Below, piece by piece: positions 23,400-34,413 of a stretch of DNA of 64,000 bases. Location: positions 124,001 to 188,000 of the forward strand of contig QNQO01000224.1 of the NCBI GenBank assembly GCA_003290165.1, read 5' to 3'. Within the stretch, counting starts at the first letter, position 1. Each line of letters begins with the position of its first letter. Below the pieces are notes generated by a model, which was not told the DNA's origin, searched no databases, and saw only the letters and a program-made list of their open reading frames with translations. Position numbers and translations under genes: made by a program. Source of the DNA: Berberis thunbergii (taxonomy: Eukaryota > Streptophyta > Magnoliopsida > Ranunculales > Berberidaceae).

Positions 23400-25940
23400 G
23401 CCAGGTATAATCCTCATTGGATTGGCTTTAAGCCCATTCCCCTCGATAATTTTAACACTTTCTCTTTTGGTATACCCTTTGTAACTTGATCTACAATATT
23501 CTCCTTTGACTTCACATAGTCAATGGAAATGATCCCCGTTTTGAACAATTGTTTTATAGTGTTATGTCGTTGCCTTATATGCTTAGACTTGCCATTGTAA
23601 ATGTTATTTTTCGGTCGTGCAATGACTGCTATGCTGTCACAGTGAATACATATAGCACTCACGGGTTAAGGCTATAACAAAATATCTTCTAGAAAATTTC
23701 TAAGCCAATATGCTTCTTCAGCAGTTTGATCTAAGGCTATAAATTCATATTGTATTGTAGAACGTGCTATACACGCTTGTTTTTGCGATTTCCAGGACAC
23801 TGCCAGCACACCAAATGTAAATATATATCCACTTGTGGATTTCACAGTTTTACCGGATATCCAATTATTATCAGTATATCCTTTTAAAAATTGGAGGATA
23901 TTTTTTATAATGTAATCCATAGTTGATTGTGAACTTCAAGTATCACAATACTCTGATCAAAACCACCTAATGATCCTTGGATGGTTTGATAATATATCTA
24001 GCCAATCTATTTACTAAGTAAGCAATATTCGATCTAGTACAATTTATAATGTATTGTAGTGTCCCAATGATACGCAAGTATATATTCCAATTGAGAGACA
24101 CTTTCTCCCTTATTCTTCATGACATGGCAACTTGGATCACAAGGTGTTTTAGCCGAATTGCTATCAAAATGACAAAATTTTCTCAAAATTGTTTCCACCT
24201 AATGTGATTGAGTAAGTATGTAGCCATCATTATTTCTTAGAATTCTTATTCCGAAAATTAAATCAGCCTTACCCATATCTTTCATATCAAAACTCGAATT
24301 CAGTATTTTCTTAGTTGAGTTTATGATATCCAAGTTTGGTCTCATGGTGACAATAGAACACATAATGACAATAGAACCATTGTCAAATTGCTTAATATAA
24401 ACACATTTAGCACAATCATTGATCCGAAATTCATGTGATATCATTGTATGATCAAACTTTTCATGTAATCGTTTAGGTGATTGTTTAAGTCCATAAAGAG
24501 ACTTTACAAGCTTACAAAAAAATTTCTCTTGACCTTTTGCCACAAAACCTTCGTGTTGCTCCATATAGATTCTTCATCTAATTCACCATTTAAAAATATT
24601 GTTTTTACATCCATTTAGTGTATCTTCAAATTGTAAACATAATCAATTGCAATTAGCATCCTAATGGATGTAATTCTAGACACTGATGAGTAAGTTTCAA
24701 AAAAATCTAGCCCTTATTTTTTACGGTATCCTTTGGCTACTAGATGAGTCTTGTATTTTTCTATTGTACCATCGGGCTTCAACTTTCTTTTAAAAATCCA
24801 TTTGTAACCTATTGGCTTACAACCTGGAGGTAAATCTATTAATTTCACGTATGGTTTTGTAAGATAGAGTAAATTTCACTATTTATTGCTTCTTTCCAAT
24901 AAATATATTCAAGAGTAGTGATAGATGCTTTGTAGGTTTGTGGTTCTCCCTTAGTGAGAAACGTTAAAAAGTCAGGTCCAAAATCTTTAGCAACCTCGAC
25001 TCTTTTCCATCTCTTTGGTTCTACTTGTTGTTCTTGAACAACCGGTGTAAACTCATTCAGTTCCAAGTCATTGTCTTGAACATCGGATGATGAAGCGCCA
25101 TTAACATGATTAAAATCATGCGCTTTTATTTTCCTGTAAGCCTATCATTTTAAGGAAAATTATTCTTAAAAAAATCAACATCATTGGACTTAATGATAAT
25201 ATTTGTATAAATATCTGAAATTCCTGATTTAATAACTAGAAATTGGTATGCTGCACTATTATTGGCATATCCAATAAACACACAGTTAACCGTTTTAGGC
25301 CCAAGTTTAACCCTTTTTGGAAGTGGCACTTGAACTTTTGCTAGACAACCCCACACTTTCAATTTTTTTATAAGTTGGTTGTCTTTTGTTCCAGTTTTCA
25401 TATGGAGTTTGATCACTCTTCTTGGGTGAGATTCTATTCAAGATGGTGTTTGCAGTAAGCAAGGCTTCACCCCACATTTTTAATGACAATCCATAACTAT
25501 TCAACATGGAAATAATCATGTTTTTCAAAGTTATGTTTTTACGCTCTCCAACCCCATTCTGTTGGGGAGTGTAAAGTGCAGTCATTTGATGAATAATTCC
25601 ATGTGAAGCACAAAATTCTATAAAGGCATTGGAGTCATATTCTCCTCCTCTATTTGATTTTAGAATTTTTATTTTCTTGTTTAATTGATTTTCGACTTCA
25701 GCTTTATATGTCTTGAACATATTCAAAGCATCATCTTTGGTATGTAGTAAATAACTTATAAGATTTACGAGCAAATTTCGATTCTGCACAAGTTTCACAC
25801 TTATGTATATTGTCAATTGTACATTTAGGTAGTAAAACTAGTACATTGAGTTTAAAAAGCCCTTCAGCCAAGTAATCTTTCCCAACAAATGTTCCCCTTT
25901 TAGTGAGAAAGAACTTGTTCCACCAATCCTTACTATACCA
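23400..25940 (-). pseudogene. Ty1/copia pol remnant (integrase, RT, RNase H)
   Basis: The minus strand gives integrase (25890-25150), with KCETCAESKFARKSY, GGEYDSNAFIEFCASHGI and TPQQNGVGERKN. Reverse transcriptase follows (25066-23950), with SLYGLKQSPKRLHEKFD. RNase H comes last (23920-23414), with [20 protein letters not shown] and KGIPKEKVLKLSRGMGL. Many stops and shifts break it. The usual catalytic YVDD segment of RT is unrecognisable where it should lie (around 24350), so RT is dead. Gag and protease are missing upstream. Confidence 0.8.
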
Positions 25941-26093
25941 GTAAGGATATAGTCATCAAATAGCTAATAAGCTCAAGGCCCAATGTTTCTTTATAGTTTA
26001 TTAAGTGTTGAAAATCAACACTTATAAATAAATTATGATGAGTTCACATAATAGATGTGAGACTATTTGTTATTTGCTATACAAACTCCAACA

Positions 26094-26501
26094 CTATTTA
26101 CTACCATCCTTGAGACTCTGTTTCTTGGTCACATCATGACTGCTGGAAGGTAATATTACTTTTCCTTTGCCACACCAATTTTAGTTAGTCTATTCCAGTT
26201 AACTCAATCTACAAGGTACTCCAAATTAGGGTTTGAGCTTATCGAAGATGCTGTGAAGAAATGTACATTAATTTTTTGATCGGGCACAACTACTACCTTG
26301 ATGAAAACATATATTTTTACTGATCATTTTAGTGGAAAGAGAAAATCTTACCCTATATTAATTTGAAATTGGTTATTGCAGTATGGTTGGATCAATCATG
26401 ATAATTGTTGGGGTTTATATTTATATGTGGTCAAATTCCAAAGAAGATGCCCAACAGATATTGGAAGCAAATGGAAAAATTAGGTCTCGTCTCATACCAG
26501 A
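26094..26501 (+). pseudogene. WAT1/EamA-like transporter pseudogene, 3' exons
   Basis: Beyond the copia insertion the gene resumes with TTILETLFLGHIMTAG (about 26102-26151). An intron follows, then a final exon from 26382 encodes SMVGSIMIIVGVYIYMWSNS and KEDAQQILEANGKIRS. This is the last membrane helix and cytoplasmic tail of WAT1-like proteins (compare the family pattern G-x-x-L-I-V-x-G-L-Y-x-x-x-W). The exon is cut at 26501 by the chromovirus and its tail continues at 31975. One copy of CAGA is duplicated at the insertion. Confidence 0.75.
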
Positions 26502-26933
26502 TGTCACAACTATCTTCTTGCCTAGCCAAGTGAGGTTGGCAAGTGTAAATAATGTAGAGTATTCCACATTGTTCTAGAAAGAGTTATCTAGAACCTCCCA
26601 TAAGATTCCGTAGAGTTCCATAGGATTCTAGTCCTTAGATATTTCTAAGGAAGTGTGTAGAAGTTCATTGCAGATCAAATTGATCACCACCGTCCATTGA
26701 GGAGGTGGAGTTGTATAAATAGGCTAAGGCCTCATTTGTTGTAATCACCTCAGAGAATTCAAGCAATACAAGTTCTAGCTCTCTTAAGCTCTCTTGTGTG
26801 TTCTTAGCTTGCTCAGTTTTCCAAAGTCTAAGTAAGTATTTTGTGGGCAAGGCTGACTAGCTTTCTTTGATAAGTCGGGGCAAAGTTTGCTAGTGCCGCA
26901 CGGGAAGTACTTGTGAAAAGAAAGCCCGTGACA
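26502..26933 (+). repeat. chromovirus 5' LTR
   Basis: 432 bp, the same length as the 3' LTR, differing at about 20 positions by eye. It contains TATAAATAGG (26715), a likely TATA box for element transcription. Confidence 0.92.
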
Positions 26934-26987
26934 GTTGGTATCAGAGCAAAGTTTGGCAAGGTTGGTGAAATCATTCTACACAAGAGA

Positions 26988-28148
26988 ATGTCGCCAGAGA
27001 TCAACAACCCAGCAATTGGCAACAACGACAAAGTTGGGAAAGTCTGCAAGGACAAGTCGAAGGACATGATTGTCGCAATGGATGAAAGGTTGGCTAAGTT
27101 GTGTGCCACCATGTCCGACTTGAGGGAGAAAGTCGAAGACATGAACCAACGCATCGAGGGGCAAGCGTCCAATGGGGAGGACCAAGAGCTCCGGGAAGAA
27201 ATGCAAGGAGCCTTGAATGCAGTAGTGGACATGGTGTCCAAGAAGATTGAGTCCCTTGAAGCACAAATTGTTTCCAAAGATGCGGAGATGTATGCTTACA
27301 GGGAAAGAATTGAGAAGCTAGAAACTCAACCCAGTGTGTGTATGGCTGCGGTAGCCAATGGTGGGACTACACCAGGGACAATCACCCACATAGTCGAAGC
27401 TCCCAAACCTAAGGCCTATGGTGGGGTAAGGAGTGCAAGGGAGATCGACAACTTTTTGTGGAACATGGAGCGCTACTTTGATGTGGTTGGCATAATAGAT
27501 GAAACATCAAAGGTACGTAGTGTCTCCTTATATTTAAATGATGTTGCTACAGTTTGGTGGCGCAGAAGGTCCGGTGATGTCAAGAAAGGATTGTGCACCA
27601 TCGACACTTGGAAAGAATTCAAGAAAGAACTCAAGAGACAATTCTACCCGAAGGATGCCGAAAACGAAGCTAGGGCCAAGCTTCGTCGCCTTCAACATAA
27701 GGAAGACCACATGAGGGAGTATGTGAAGGAGTTCTCAGAGTTGCTCTTGGAGATTCCTGACATGGGAGAAAAGGATGCTTTGTTTAACTTCCTTGATGGC
27801 CTAACGGGTTGGGCCAAGTTGGAATTGAAGAGGCGAGGTGTGCAAGACCTTGCAACGACTATGGCTGCTACCGAATCCTTGATTGAGTTCAAGAGAAAGG
27901 ACTCATCCAAGGGACAAGGGAAAAGGCCGAGTAATGATGGCAAAGGCAGGGGAGATAAAGAGAAGTCCTCCAAGGAACACAAGTACTCCAAAGACAAGGG
28001 GGAGGAGAAAAGAGATGGATCACCCAAGAAGATATCCTGCTTCTTATGTAGTGGACCCCATCGAGCATTTGAGTGTCCCAACCGGGGAAACTTGTCGCGC
28101 TTGTCATGGAGGAAGAAGCAAAGGAAAAAAGGAGGATCACCTCAATGA
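26988..28148 (+). CDS. chromovirus gag
   Basis: The first ATG in this frame is at 26988 ([15 protein letters not shown]). The roughly 386-residue product has a coiled-coil N-terminal half. The retrotransposon gag domain follows ([47 protein letters not shown]). Next are a basic Ser/Lys-rich stretch and a zinc knuckle C-x2-C-x3-H-x4-C ([13 protein letters not shown], about 28038-28076). Gag forms the cytoplasmic particle that packages element RNA. The frame runs on past the knuckle only because of a shift near 28087; related elements read straight into protease there. It is open in sequence but belongs to an element that cannot complete pol. Confidence 0.8.
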   Translation: MSPEINNPAIGNNDKVGKVCKDKSKDMIVAMDERLAKLCATMSDLREKVEDMNQRIEGQASNGEDQELREEMQGALNAVVDMVSKKIESLEAQIVSKDAEMYAYRERIEKLETQPSVCMAAVANGGTTPGTITHIVEAPKPKAYGGVRSAREIDNFLWNMERYFDVVGIIDETSKVRSVSLYLNDVATVWWRRRSGDVKKGLCTIDTWKEFKKELKRQFYPKDAENEARAKLRRLQHKEDHMREYVKEFSELLLEIPDMGEKDALFNFLDGLTGWAKLELKRRGVQDLATTMAATESLIEFKRKDSSKGQGKRPSNDGKGRGDKEKSSKEHKYSKDKGEEKRDGSPKKISCFLCSGPHRAFECPNRGNLSRLSWRKKQRKKGGSPQ

Positions 28149-31100
28149 ATCTCCTAAGTGCCATTCAAGCTAAGGTCGAACAACAACCACGTGGAAGGAT
28201 GTACGTGGAGACTGAGATCGGGGACAAGACTTTGAAAGCCATGGTAGATACCGGAGTCGACACAGTCTACATGGCCAAAGACCTTGCTGAAGAAATTGGC
28301 CTACCATATATGAAGGAGAAAGGATATATCAAGGGAGTCAATGCCAAAAGTCTCCCAATTGAAGGAATAACTCGTGGCACTGATATTCGGCTTGGACAAT
28401 GGCAAGGTAAAGTTGACATAACTATTGCTCCAATTGATAGTCACAAGTTCTATTTAGGTATAGATTTCTTGGACATGGTGAAAGCGTTCCTAGTCCCATA
28501 TGCCAACACCATGTGCATCATGGAGAATGGACAACCTTATATTGTGCCCGTGGTACGAGAGATAAGTAAGGAGATAATGGTGTCCGCTCTCCAACTTTCT
28601 AAAGGAGTAAAGAGGAATGAGCCTATTTACTTGGCTACCCTCAAGGAAGACGAAGGTCCCATGGATGGAGAGGTGAATGTACCTAAGGTCGTCCAAGATG
28701 TTCTCAAGGAGTACAAGGATGTTATGCCTGCCGAGTTGCCTAAGAAGCTTCCACCAAGGAGAGAGGTGGATCATGCTATTGAGTTAGAAGTTGGAGCAAA
28801 GCCACCCGCATTTGCTCCTTATCGTATGGCACCTCCTGAGCTCGAGGAGTTAAGAAGAGAATTGAAGGATTTACTAGATGTTGGTTATATCCGACCCTCC
28901 AAATCTCCATATGGTGCGCCGATCTTATTTCAAAAGAAACATGATGGATCCCTACGGCTTTGTATTGACTATCGAGCACTCAACAAGGTCACTATCAAGA
29001 ACAAGTACCCATTTCCACTTAATGCAGATCTCTTTGATCAACTTGGTGATGCAAGGTACTTTACCAAGCTTGACTTGCGCTCGGGATACTATCAAGTCCG
29101 CATAGTTGAAGGAGATGAACAAAAACGACATGTGTTACAAGGTACGGGTCTTACGAATTCTTAGTTATGCCATTTGGTTTAACTAATGCGCCGGCCACAT
29201 TTTGCACTCTAATGAATAAGGTACTAGCTCCTTACCTTGATCGATTCGTAGTTGTGTACCTTGATGACATTGTGACTATAGTAAAACATTGGAGAAACAT
29301 GTGGATCACTTGATGCAAGTGTTCCAAATCTTGAAGGAGAACGATCTCTATGTCAAAAAGGAGAAGTGCTCATTTGCCCAAGAGGAGGTGACATTCTTGG
29401 GTCATATCATTGGCAAGGGCAAGCTTCGTATGGACAAGTCCAAGGTACAAGCCATCCAAGAATGGAAACCATCGACCAAAGTCACCGAGTTAAGATCTTT
29501 CCTTGGCTTGGTGAACTATTATAAAAGGTTCATTAAAGGCTACTCTTTCATAGTCGCTCCATTGACGGACTTACTCAAGAAGGGACGAAGTTGGGATTGG
29601 AATTCAAAATGCCAACAAGTTTTCGAAGGATTGAAGAAGGCAATTGTGGAAGAATTGGTGTTGGCACTTTCCAACCATTCTATGTCTTTTGAGGTACATA
29701 CAGATGCTTCTGACTTTGCTATTGGTGGGGTATTGATGCAAGAAGGGCATCTTATGGCCTTTGAAAGTAGGAAGCTCAATGATACTGAAAGGTGGTACAC
29801 AGTACAAGAAAAGGAAATGTCTGTGGTTGTGCATTGCCTGCGAACATGGCGACATTACTTGCTTAGGAGCAAATTTGTGGTCAAGACCGACAATATTGCC
29901 ACTAGCTACTTCAAGACACAAAAGAAGCTCACACCAAAACAAGCTAGGTGGCAAGATTTCTTGGCAGAGTTCAATTGCACTTTGGAGTACAAACCTGACA
30001 AAGCTAATCTTGTTGTGGGTGCTTTAAGTAGAAAATGAGAACTTGCTGACATAAGTCAACCTCAAAGCAATTTGAAGGGATGCATAAAGGAAGGATTGAC
30101 ACATGATTCCATGGCTCAAACCATCATAGCTCTTGTCAAAGATGGGAAGACAAGATGGTTTTGGGTGGAGAACGACTTGATATACTCTAAGGGAAGGTCT
30201 ATGTTCCACCTCATGACAACCTAAGGAAGGAAATCTTGAAAGAATGTCATGATAGCAAGTGGGCGGGACATTCAGGTATACATCAGACTCTTGCCCTTGT
30301 GAAAGATTCTTATTATTGGCCACATATGAGGGATGATATCGAAGCATATGTGAAGACTTGTCTTGTATGCCAACAAGAAAAAATGGAGCAACAGTCACCT
30401 GCTGGCTTACTTGAACTCCTCCCCATGCTAGAGAGACTTTGGGAGAGTGTTTCCTTAGATTTCATAGTTGAGTTGCCGGCATCGGAGGGTTGCAATTGGA
30501 TACTTGTGGTCGTGGACAAATTTTCGAAGTATGCCACCTTCATTCCCACACCCAAGGAGTGCACAGCCGAGCAAACCACACATTTATTCCTCAAACATGT
30601 GGTAAAGTATTGCGGAGTACCCAAATTTATCATCAGTGATCGGGATACTTAGTTCACGGGGAAATTTTGGACTGAGTTGTTCAAGTTGTTGGGTACCGAC
30701 CTTAATTTCTCTACTAGCTTTCATTCTCAAACGGATGGTCAAACGTAAAGGATGAATGCCTTACTGGAGTTATATCTTAGGCACTATGTGAGTGCCAACC
30801 AGCGAGATTGGGCTAAGTTGCTAGATGTTGCCCAATTCTCTTTCAACTTACAAAAAAATGAAGCGATGGGTCGTAGCCCATTTGAGATTGTCATGGGACA
30901 ACAACCTATGACCCCAAGTTCTATTGCCACTGGTTACACTGGAGTGAGTCCATCAACCTATAAGTTTGCCAAAGGATGGAATGATCAAGCTAATGAGGCT
31001 CCAGCTTACCTGAAAAAGGCATCCAAGAGGATGAAGAAGTGGGCCGACAAGAAGAGACGACCTCGAGAGTTCCAGGTTGGAGACCTTGTGCTTGTCAAGA

Positions 31101-31530
31101 TGCATGCTAATGCCAGACTTTCTGGACTGCATCGTGGCCTTATCAAGAGATATGAGGGTCCTTTCCCCATAGTCAAAAAAGTGGGAAAGCAAGCCTACAA
31201 AGTCGAGTTGCCGCCGAGAATCAAGTTTCATCCAGTCTTCCATGTAAGCCTACTGAAACCGTATAAGGAAGATCAGGATGATCCAAACAGAGGAGTTTCA
31301 CAAAGAGCACCAATGGGCATGAGGATCCAACATGACAAGGAACCAGAGACTATCTTGTCAGATCGTGTGGTGCGACATTCCAACCAACCTCCCACACATG
31401 AGCTACTCGTCAAGTGGAAAGGATTGCTAGAAAGTAAAACTAACTAGGAGCCAATCCAACATTTGTGACAATTCAAGGAGCAAATCAAAGCGTACGAGGA
31501 TTTGAAGGCAACGAGGACGTCGCTTGATTA
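28090..31530 (+). pseudogene. chromovirus pol (PR, RT, RNase H, INT, chromodomain), broken
   Basis: Protease carries [19 protein letters not shown] (28248). Reverse transcriptase runs 28790-29290 with [19 protein letters not shown] and YLDDI at about 29260. RNase H lies around 29690-30010 ([16 protein letters not shown]). Integrase has its H-H-C-C finger at 30240-30380 and the core to about 30900. A chromodomain-like tail ends near 31440 (HELLVKWKGLLESK). Frameshifts lie near 29120, 29275 and 30215. In-frame stops lie at about 30036, 30650 and 30747 and after ESKTN at 31445. Several stops fit G-to-A change of a tryptophan codon. Confidence 0.88.
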
Positions 31531-31542
31531 GGTGGGGGAGAA

Positions 31543-31974
31543 TGTCACAACTATCTTCTTGCCTAGCCAAGTGAGGTTGGCAAGTGTAAATAGCGTAGAG
31601 TATTCCACATTGTTCTAGAAAGAGTTCTTTAGAACCTCCCATAAGATTCTGTAGAGTTCCATAGGATTTTAGTCCTTAAATATTTCTAAGGAAGTGTGTA
31701 GAAGTTCATTGCAGATCAAATTGATCACCACCGTCCATTGAGGAGGTGGAGTTGTATAAATAGGCTAAAAACTCATTTGTTGTAATCACCTCAGAGAATT
31801 CAAGCAATACAAGTTCTAACTCTCTAAAGCTCTCTTGTGTGTTCTTAGCTTGCTTAGTTTTCCAAAGTCTAAGTAAGTCTTTTGTGGGCAAGGCTGACTA
31901 GCTTTCTTTGATAAGTCGGGGCAAAGTTTGCTAGTGCTGCACGAAAAGTACTTGTGAAAAGATAGTCTGTGACA
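31543..31974 (+). repeat. chromovirus 3' LTR
   Basis: 432 bp; matches the 5' LTR end to end. The roughly 4-5% difference counted by eye implies an insertion that is not recent. Confidence 0.92.
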
Positions 31975-32095
31975 CAGAGCATATGCTAAAGTGTAGTTCT
32001 TTGATGATGAGGAGCAAGGTTTCCCATAAATATGGGTGGGATCGAATTTTCACTTCATTCAAGCTGGTTTCTTTTTGTAGCTAACCTCAATTGTT
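31975..32095 (+). pseudogene. WAT1-like tail after the chromovirus
   Basis: Once the element and its CAGA duplication are discounted, the last exon continues from ...RSRLIP into GAGCATATGCTAAAG. No clear family motif remains, so the end of the gene is uncertain. Confidence 0.45.
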
Positions 32096-32518
32096 TTGTA
32101 TTTATTAATCAGGGTTTGTACATAAACAAACATTTTTTATTGAGCTATATATATTGTACTTAACTTTCACAAAAGGAGAGGTACAGTGGAGCTAAGGCAT
32201 GCACGAGCCTTCCGAATGGTGATGGCGGGTTTGAGATATCATTTTAGCTATCCAACTTCCAGAATTCATAGCTGGTTGAACGACTGTGGTGATATCTCTA
32301 GGGGTGGGCAAACGGGTCGAGGAACCGCGGATCCAAACCGAACCGGACCGTTTTACTCCAAACGGTTCGGTTCTGAAATTAAAAATTGTTAAACGAGTCG
32401 GTTCGGTTCCGGTTCCAAATTTTTTTTTAAACGGTTCGATTCCGATCCGTTTGGAACCGAATTTATATACCCACCCAACCCTAAATTAGTAAATTCCCTA
32501 CTTAATACTTTCTATTTC

Positions 32519-32620
32519 TAACCCTAACCCTAACCCTAGGTCTCCTCACTCGGATCACTCCTCAGTCTCTCACTCTCTCTGTGAAAACAAAAGAACTTAA
32601 AGAAGAGCAAGAGACGAGTT
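32519..32620 (+). promoter_or_regulatory. telo-box and pyrimidine-rich leader of the captured gene
   Basis: Three consecutive CCCTAA units (32520-32538) are followed by CTCTCACTCTCTCTGTG. Telo-box plus pyrimidine-rich leaders are typical of promoters and 5' UTRs of highly expressed plant housekeeping genes. This suggests that the promoter and 5' exon of the pyrophosphatase donor were captured too. Promoter activity is inferred only. Confidence 0.4.
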
Positions 32621-33591
32621 GTTTTTGTTCAACACTTCAACTTGTTTTTGTTTTGAGTCTTTGACAAACATCAGAAGAGGCGCAGAGGCAAAGACCAAAG
32701 AGCAGCCGCAGGCCCGCAGAGCAGGCTGCATCTCGCGAACAACCACGGGTACGTACCAATCACACCCAATTGGTTGCTTGTTGATTCTCCCATCTTTCCT
32801 CTTCTTATTGATGATGATATAAGCAGATACAAAAATACCAACCTGTTCATCACATGATATTCACAGTACCATCAAAATTGATGTTGATTCAAGCTTAAGT
32901 CAATAAAATGCACAAAAGTGACAAAAATTGATCATTTTTATGCATTGGAGTAGAGAGTCATTTTCTTTTATTGAGATGAGAATGTTTTAGCATTTCTAAT
33001 GATTACAAAAGTTGCAGCTCAAATACCTCAGTTTGTGAGTTCAGCATTTTTATGTTTTGAATCTTATTTTGAACAATGTATGCTGAACAATGTATTTTGA
33101 ATCTGATTTTGAACATTGCAAGCAAAAATTTCAGTGTGTGTTTGTGAAATGAGGGTGGTTGTTTGTGGAAATTTAGATGTATATGATTGTTGACAGAAAT
33201 TTCAGTGTTTGTTAACTTTGTTTCATTCTATGATTGCAAGCTTCTTTGTGCCATATTCATAGTCTTCAGCAGAATTCTATGATTGTAAGAAATGATCATT
33301 GTAAATTCAAGGAGGTTTGTGTTTTAAGTTCAATGGAAATTCCTAAATATATATGCTTCAATACATAAAAAATTTCTGAAGCTTCTCAATGATCAGTCTG
33401 CTGGCAGTATAAGCTGCCATTTGCACATAGTGAAATACCCAACTGTTATATAGCCATAGTAATCTGTTTATGTGATCCTTGTGCTAATTAGGAGCAGATT
33501 ATATAGCATATTTCACCTGAATTCTGCTGTGATTGATTTTGTACTTTAACATAGACCTTTGTGTTTATATTTTGTTAGTCGTGAAAAGAAC

Positions 33592-34413
33592 ATGGTTGGC
33601 AATGATGGACGGGGAAGTGGGCATGGCGATTGTCATGTTTCCCTCAATGAGAGAATCCTCTCTTCAATGTCTCAAAGGTCAGTGGCTGCTCATCCATGGC
33701 ATGATTTAGAAATTGGTACGGATTTGATTCTCACTTTAGTAATTGAATTAAAAAACCCTCAAATTTCTCTTTATATTGTTTTCATTACTCGTATCATCAT
33801 AACAACTTCTTTACATACCACCAACCATTGATTGAACAAAAAATTTCCCTTGGGGTTTATTACGTTGTGATACTAATCTAATGATTTTACTCATGCAGGA
33901 CCAGGAGCACCTGCTGTTTTCAACTGCGTAAGTTTGTTTCCTTTGGTTTAATTTTTCCCGACCATATGTTTTTCCTTTTTACAGATCATGAACAGATTTG
34001 TTTTTCCTTTTTTTTTTTTTAAATTATATTGCATTCTAACCATTTTTTATGTTATTTATTTTTGCCAACACTTACAATTTCATGAGTGTTTTGCTTGTTT
34101 TGGTTGAATCTGTCTCTACATATCTCTGAACATGTTTTTATATGCTTTTTCATATATTTAGGAAAACTATAGGGGTGCTCAACAAGAGAATGAGAGGATG
34201 AAAAAACAACTGGAGAAACAGAAGAAGAAGCACGCAATGGAGATGGTAACGATGAAACAGTATCTTGCAGAGAGTCGACTTCCTGAATCTGCATTGCGAC
34301 CAATGCACTGGGACGAGGAAGACAGAGTGACGGCTCCCACTACAACCCCGCCGCTAGATGATGATCAGGCATGGAGAGCTGAATTTGGAGCAATATATCA
34401 GGAGCACTATTAA
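33592..34413 (+). CDS. chimeric gene: soluble pyrophosphatase exons fused to a coiled-coil exon
   Basis: Three exons join in frame. Exon 33579-33715 holds ATG at 33592 and encodes SLNERILSSMSQRSVAAHPW plus HDLEI. Exon 33899-33927 encodes GPGAPAVFNC. Exon 34162-34413 encodes ENYRGAQQENERMKKQLEK, KQYLAESRLPESALRP and DDDQAWRAEFGAIYQEHY, then TAA. Donors and acceptors are GT-AG (GTACGG, GTAAGT; TGCAG, TTTAG). The first two exons match the N-terminus of plant soluble inorganic pyrophosphatase (cytosolic diphosphate hydrolysis), just before its catalytic barrel. The third is a coiled-coil C-terminus from a different, bZIP-like or other coiled-coil protein I cannot name. The predicted product is 134 aa and has no active site. 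It lies wholly inside a hAT element; whether it is expressed is unknown. Confidence 0.65.

Larger units (their letters stand above)
14927..26093 (-). mobile_element. Ty1/copia element, 5' internal deletion, with nested insertions
   Basis: The element is on the minus strand. Its 3' LTR lies at 14927-15662 and a shortened 5' LTR at about 25950-26093; both end in CAACA on the plus strand and share about 140 bp of sequence. Near-matching 5-bp duplications flank it (CTCTT at 14922-14926, CTATT at 26094-26098). Gag and protease are gone: a truncated LTR (about 25950) lies beside integrase. The pol remnant is at 23400-25940. The 3' untranslated part (15663-16208) is separated from pol by the gypsy, hAT and TRIM insertions at 16209-23389. 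The element itself is inserted in the WAT1-like gene. Confidence 0.75.
26502..31974 (+). mobile_element. Ty3/gypsy chromovirus, full length, decayed coding region
   Basis: The element is 5473 bp with two 432-bp LTRs (TGTCAC...GTGACA), a Met primer binding site TGGTATCAGAGC two bases after the 5' LTR (26936-26947), and a purine tract GGTGGGGGAGAA just before the 3' LTR. A 4-bp CAGA flanks both sides. The order is gag, protease, reverse transcriptase, RNase H, integrase, chromodomain, which makes it a chromovirus. It is inserted in the last exon of the WAT1-like pseudogene. Confidence 0.92.

Noticed and set aside
32519..32539. CCCTAA repeats as an interstitial telomere
   Set aside because: Only three units; better explained as a telo-box in the leader of the captured gene.
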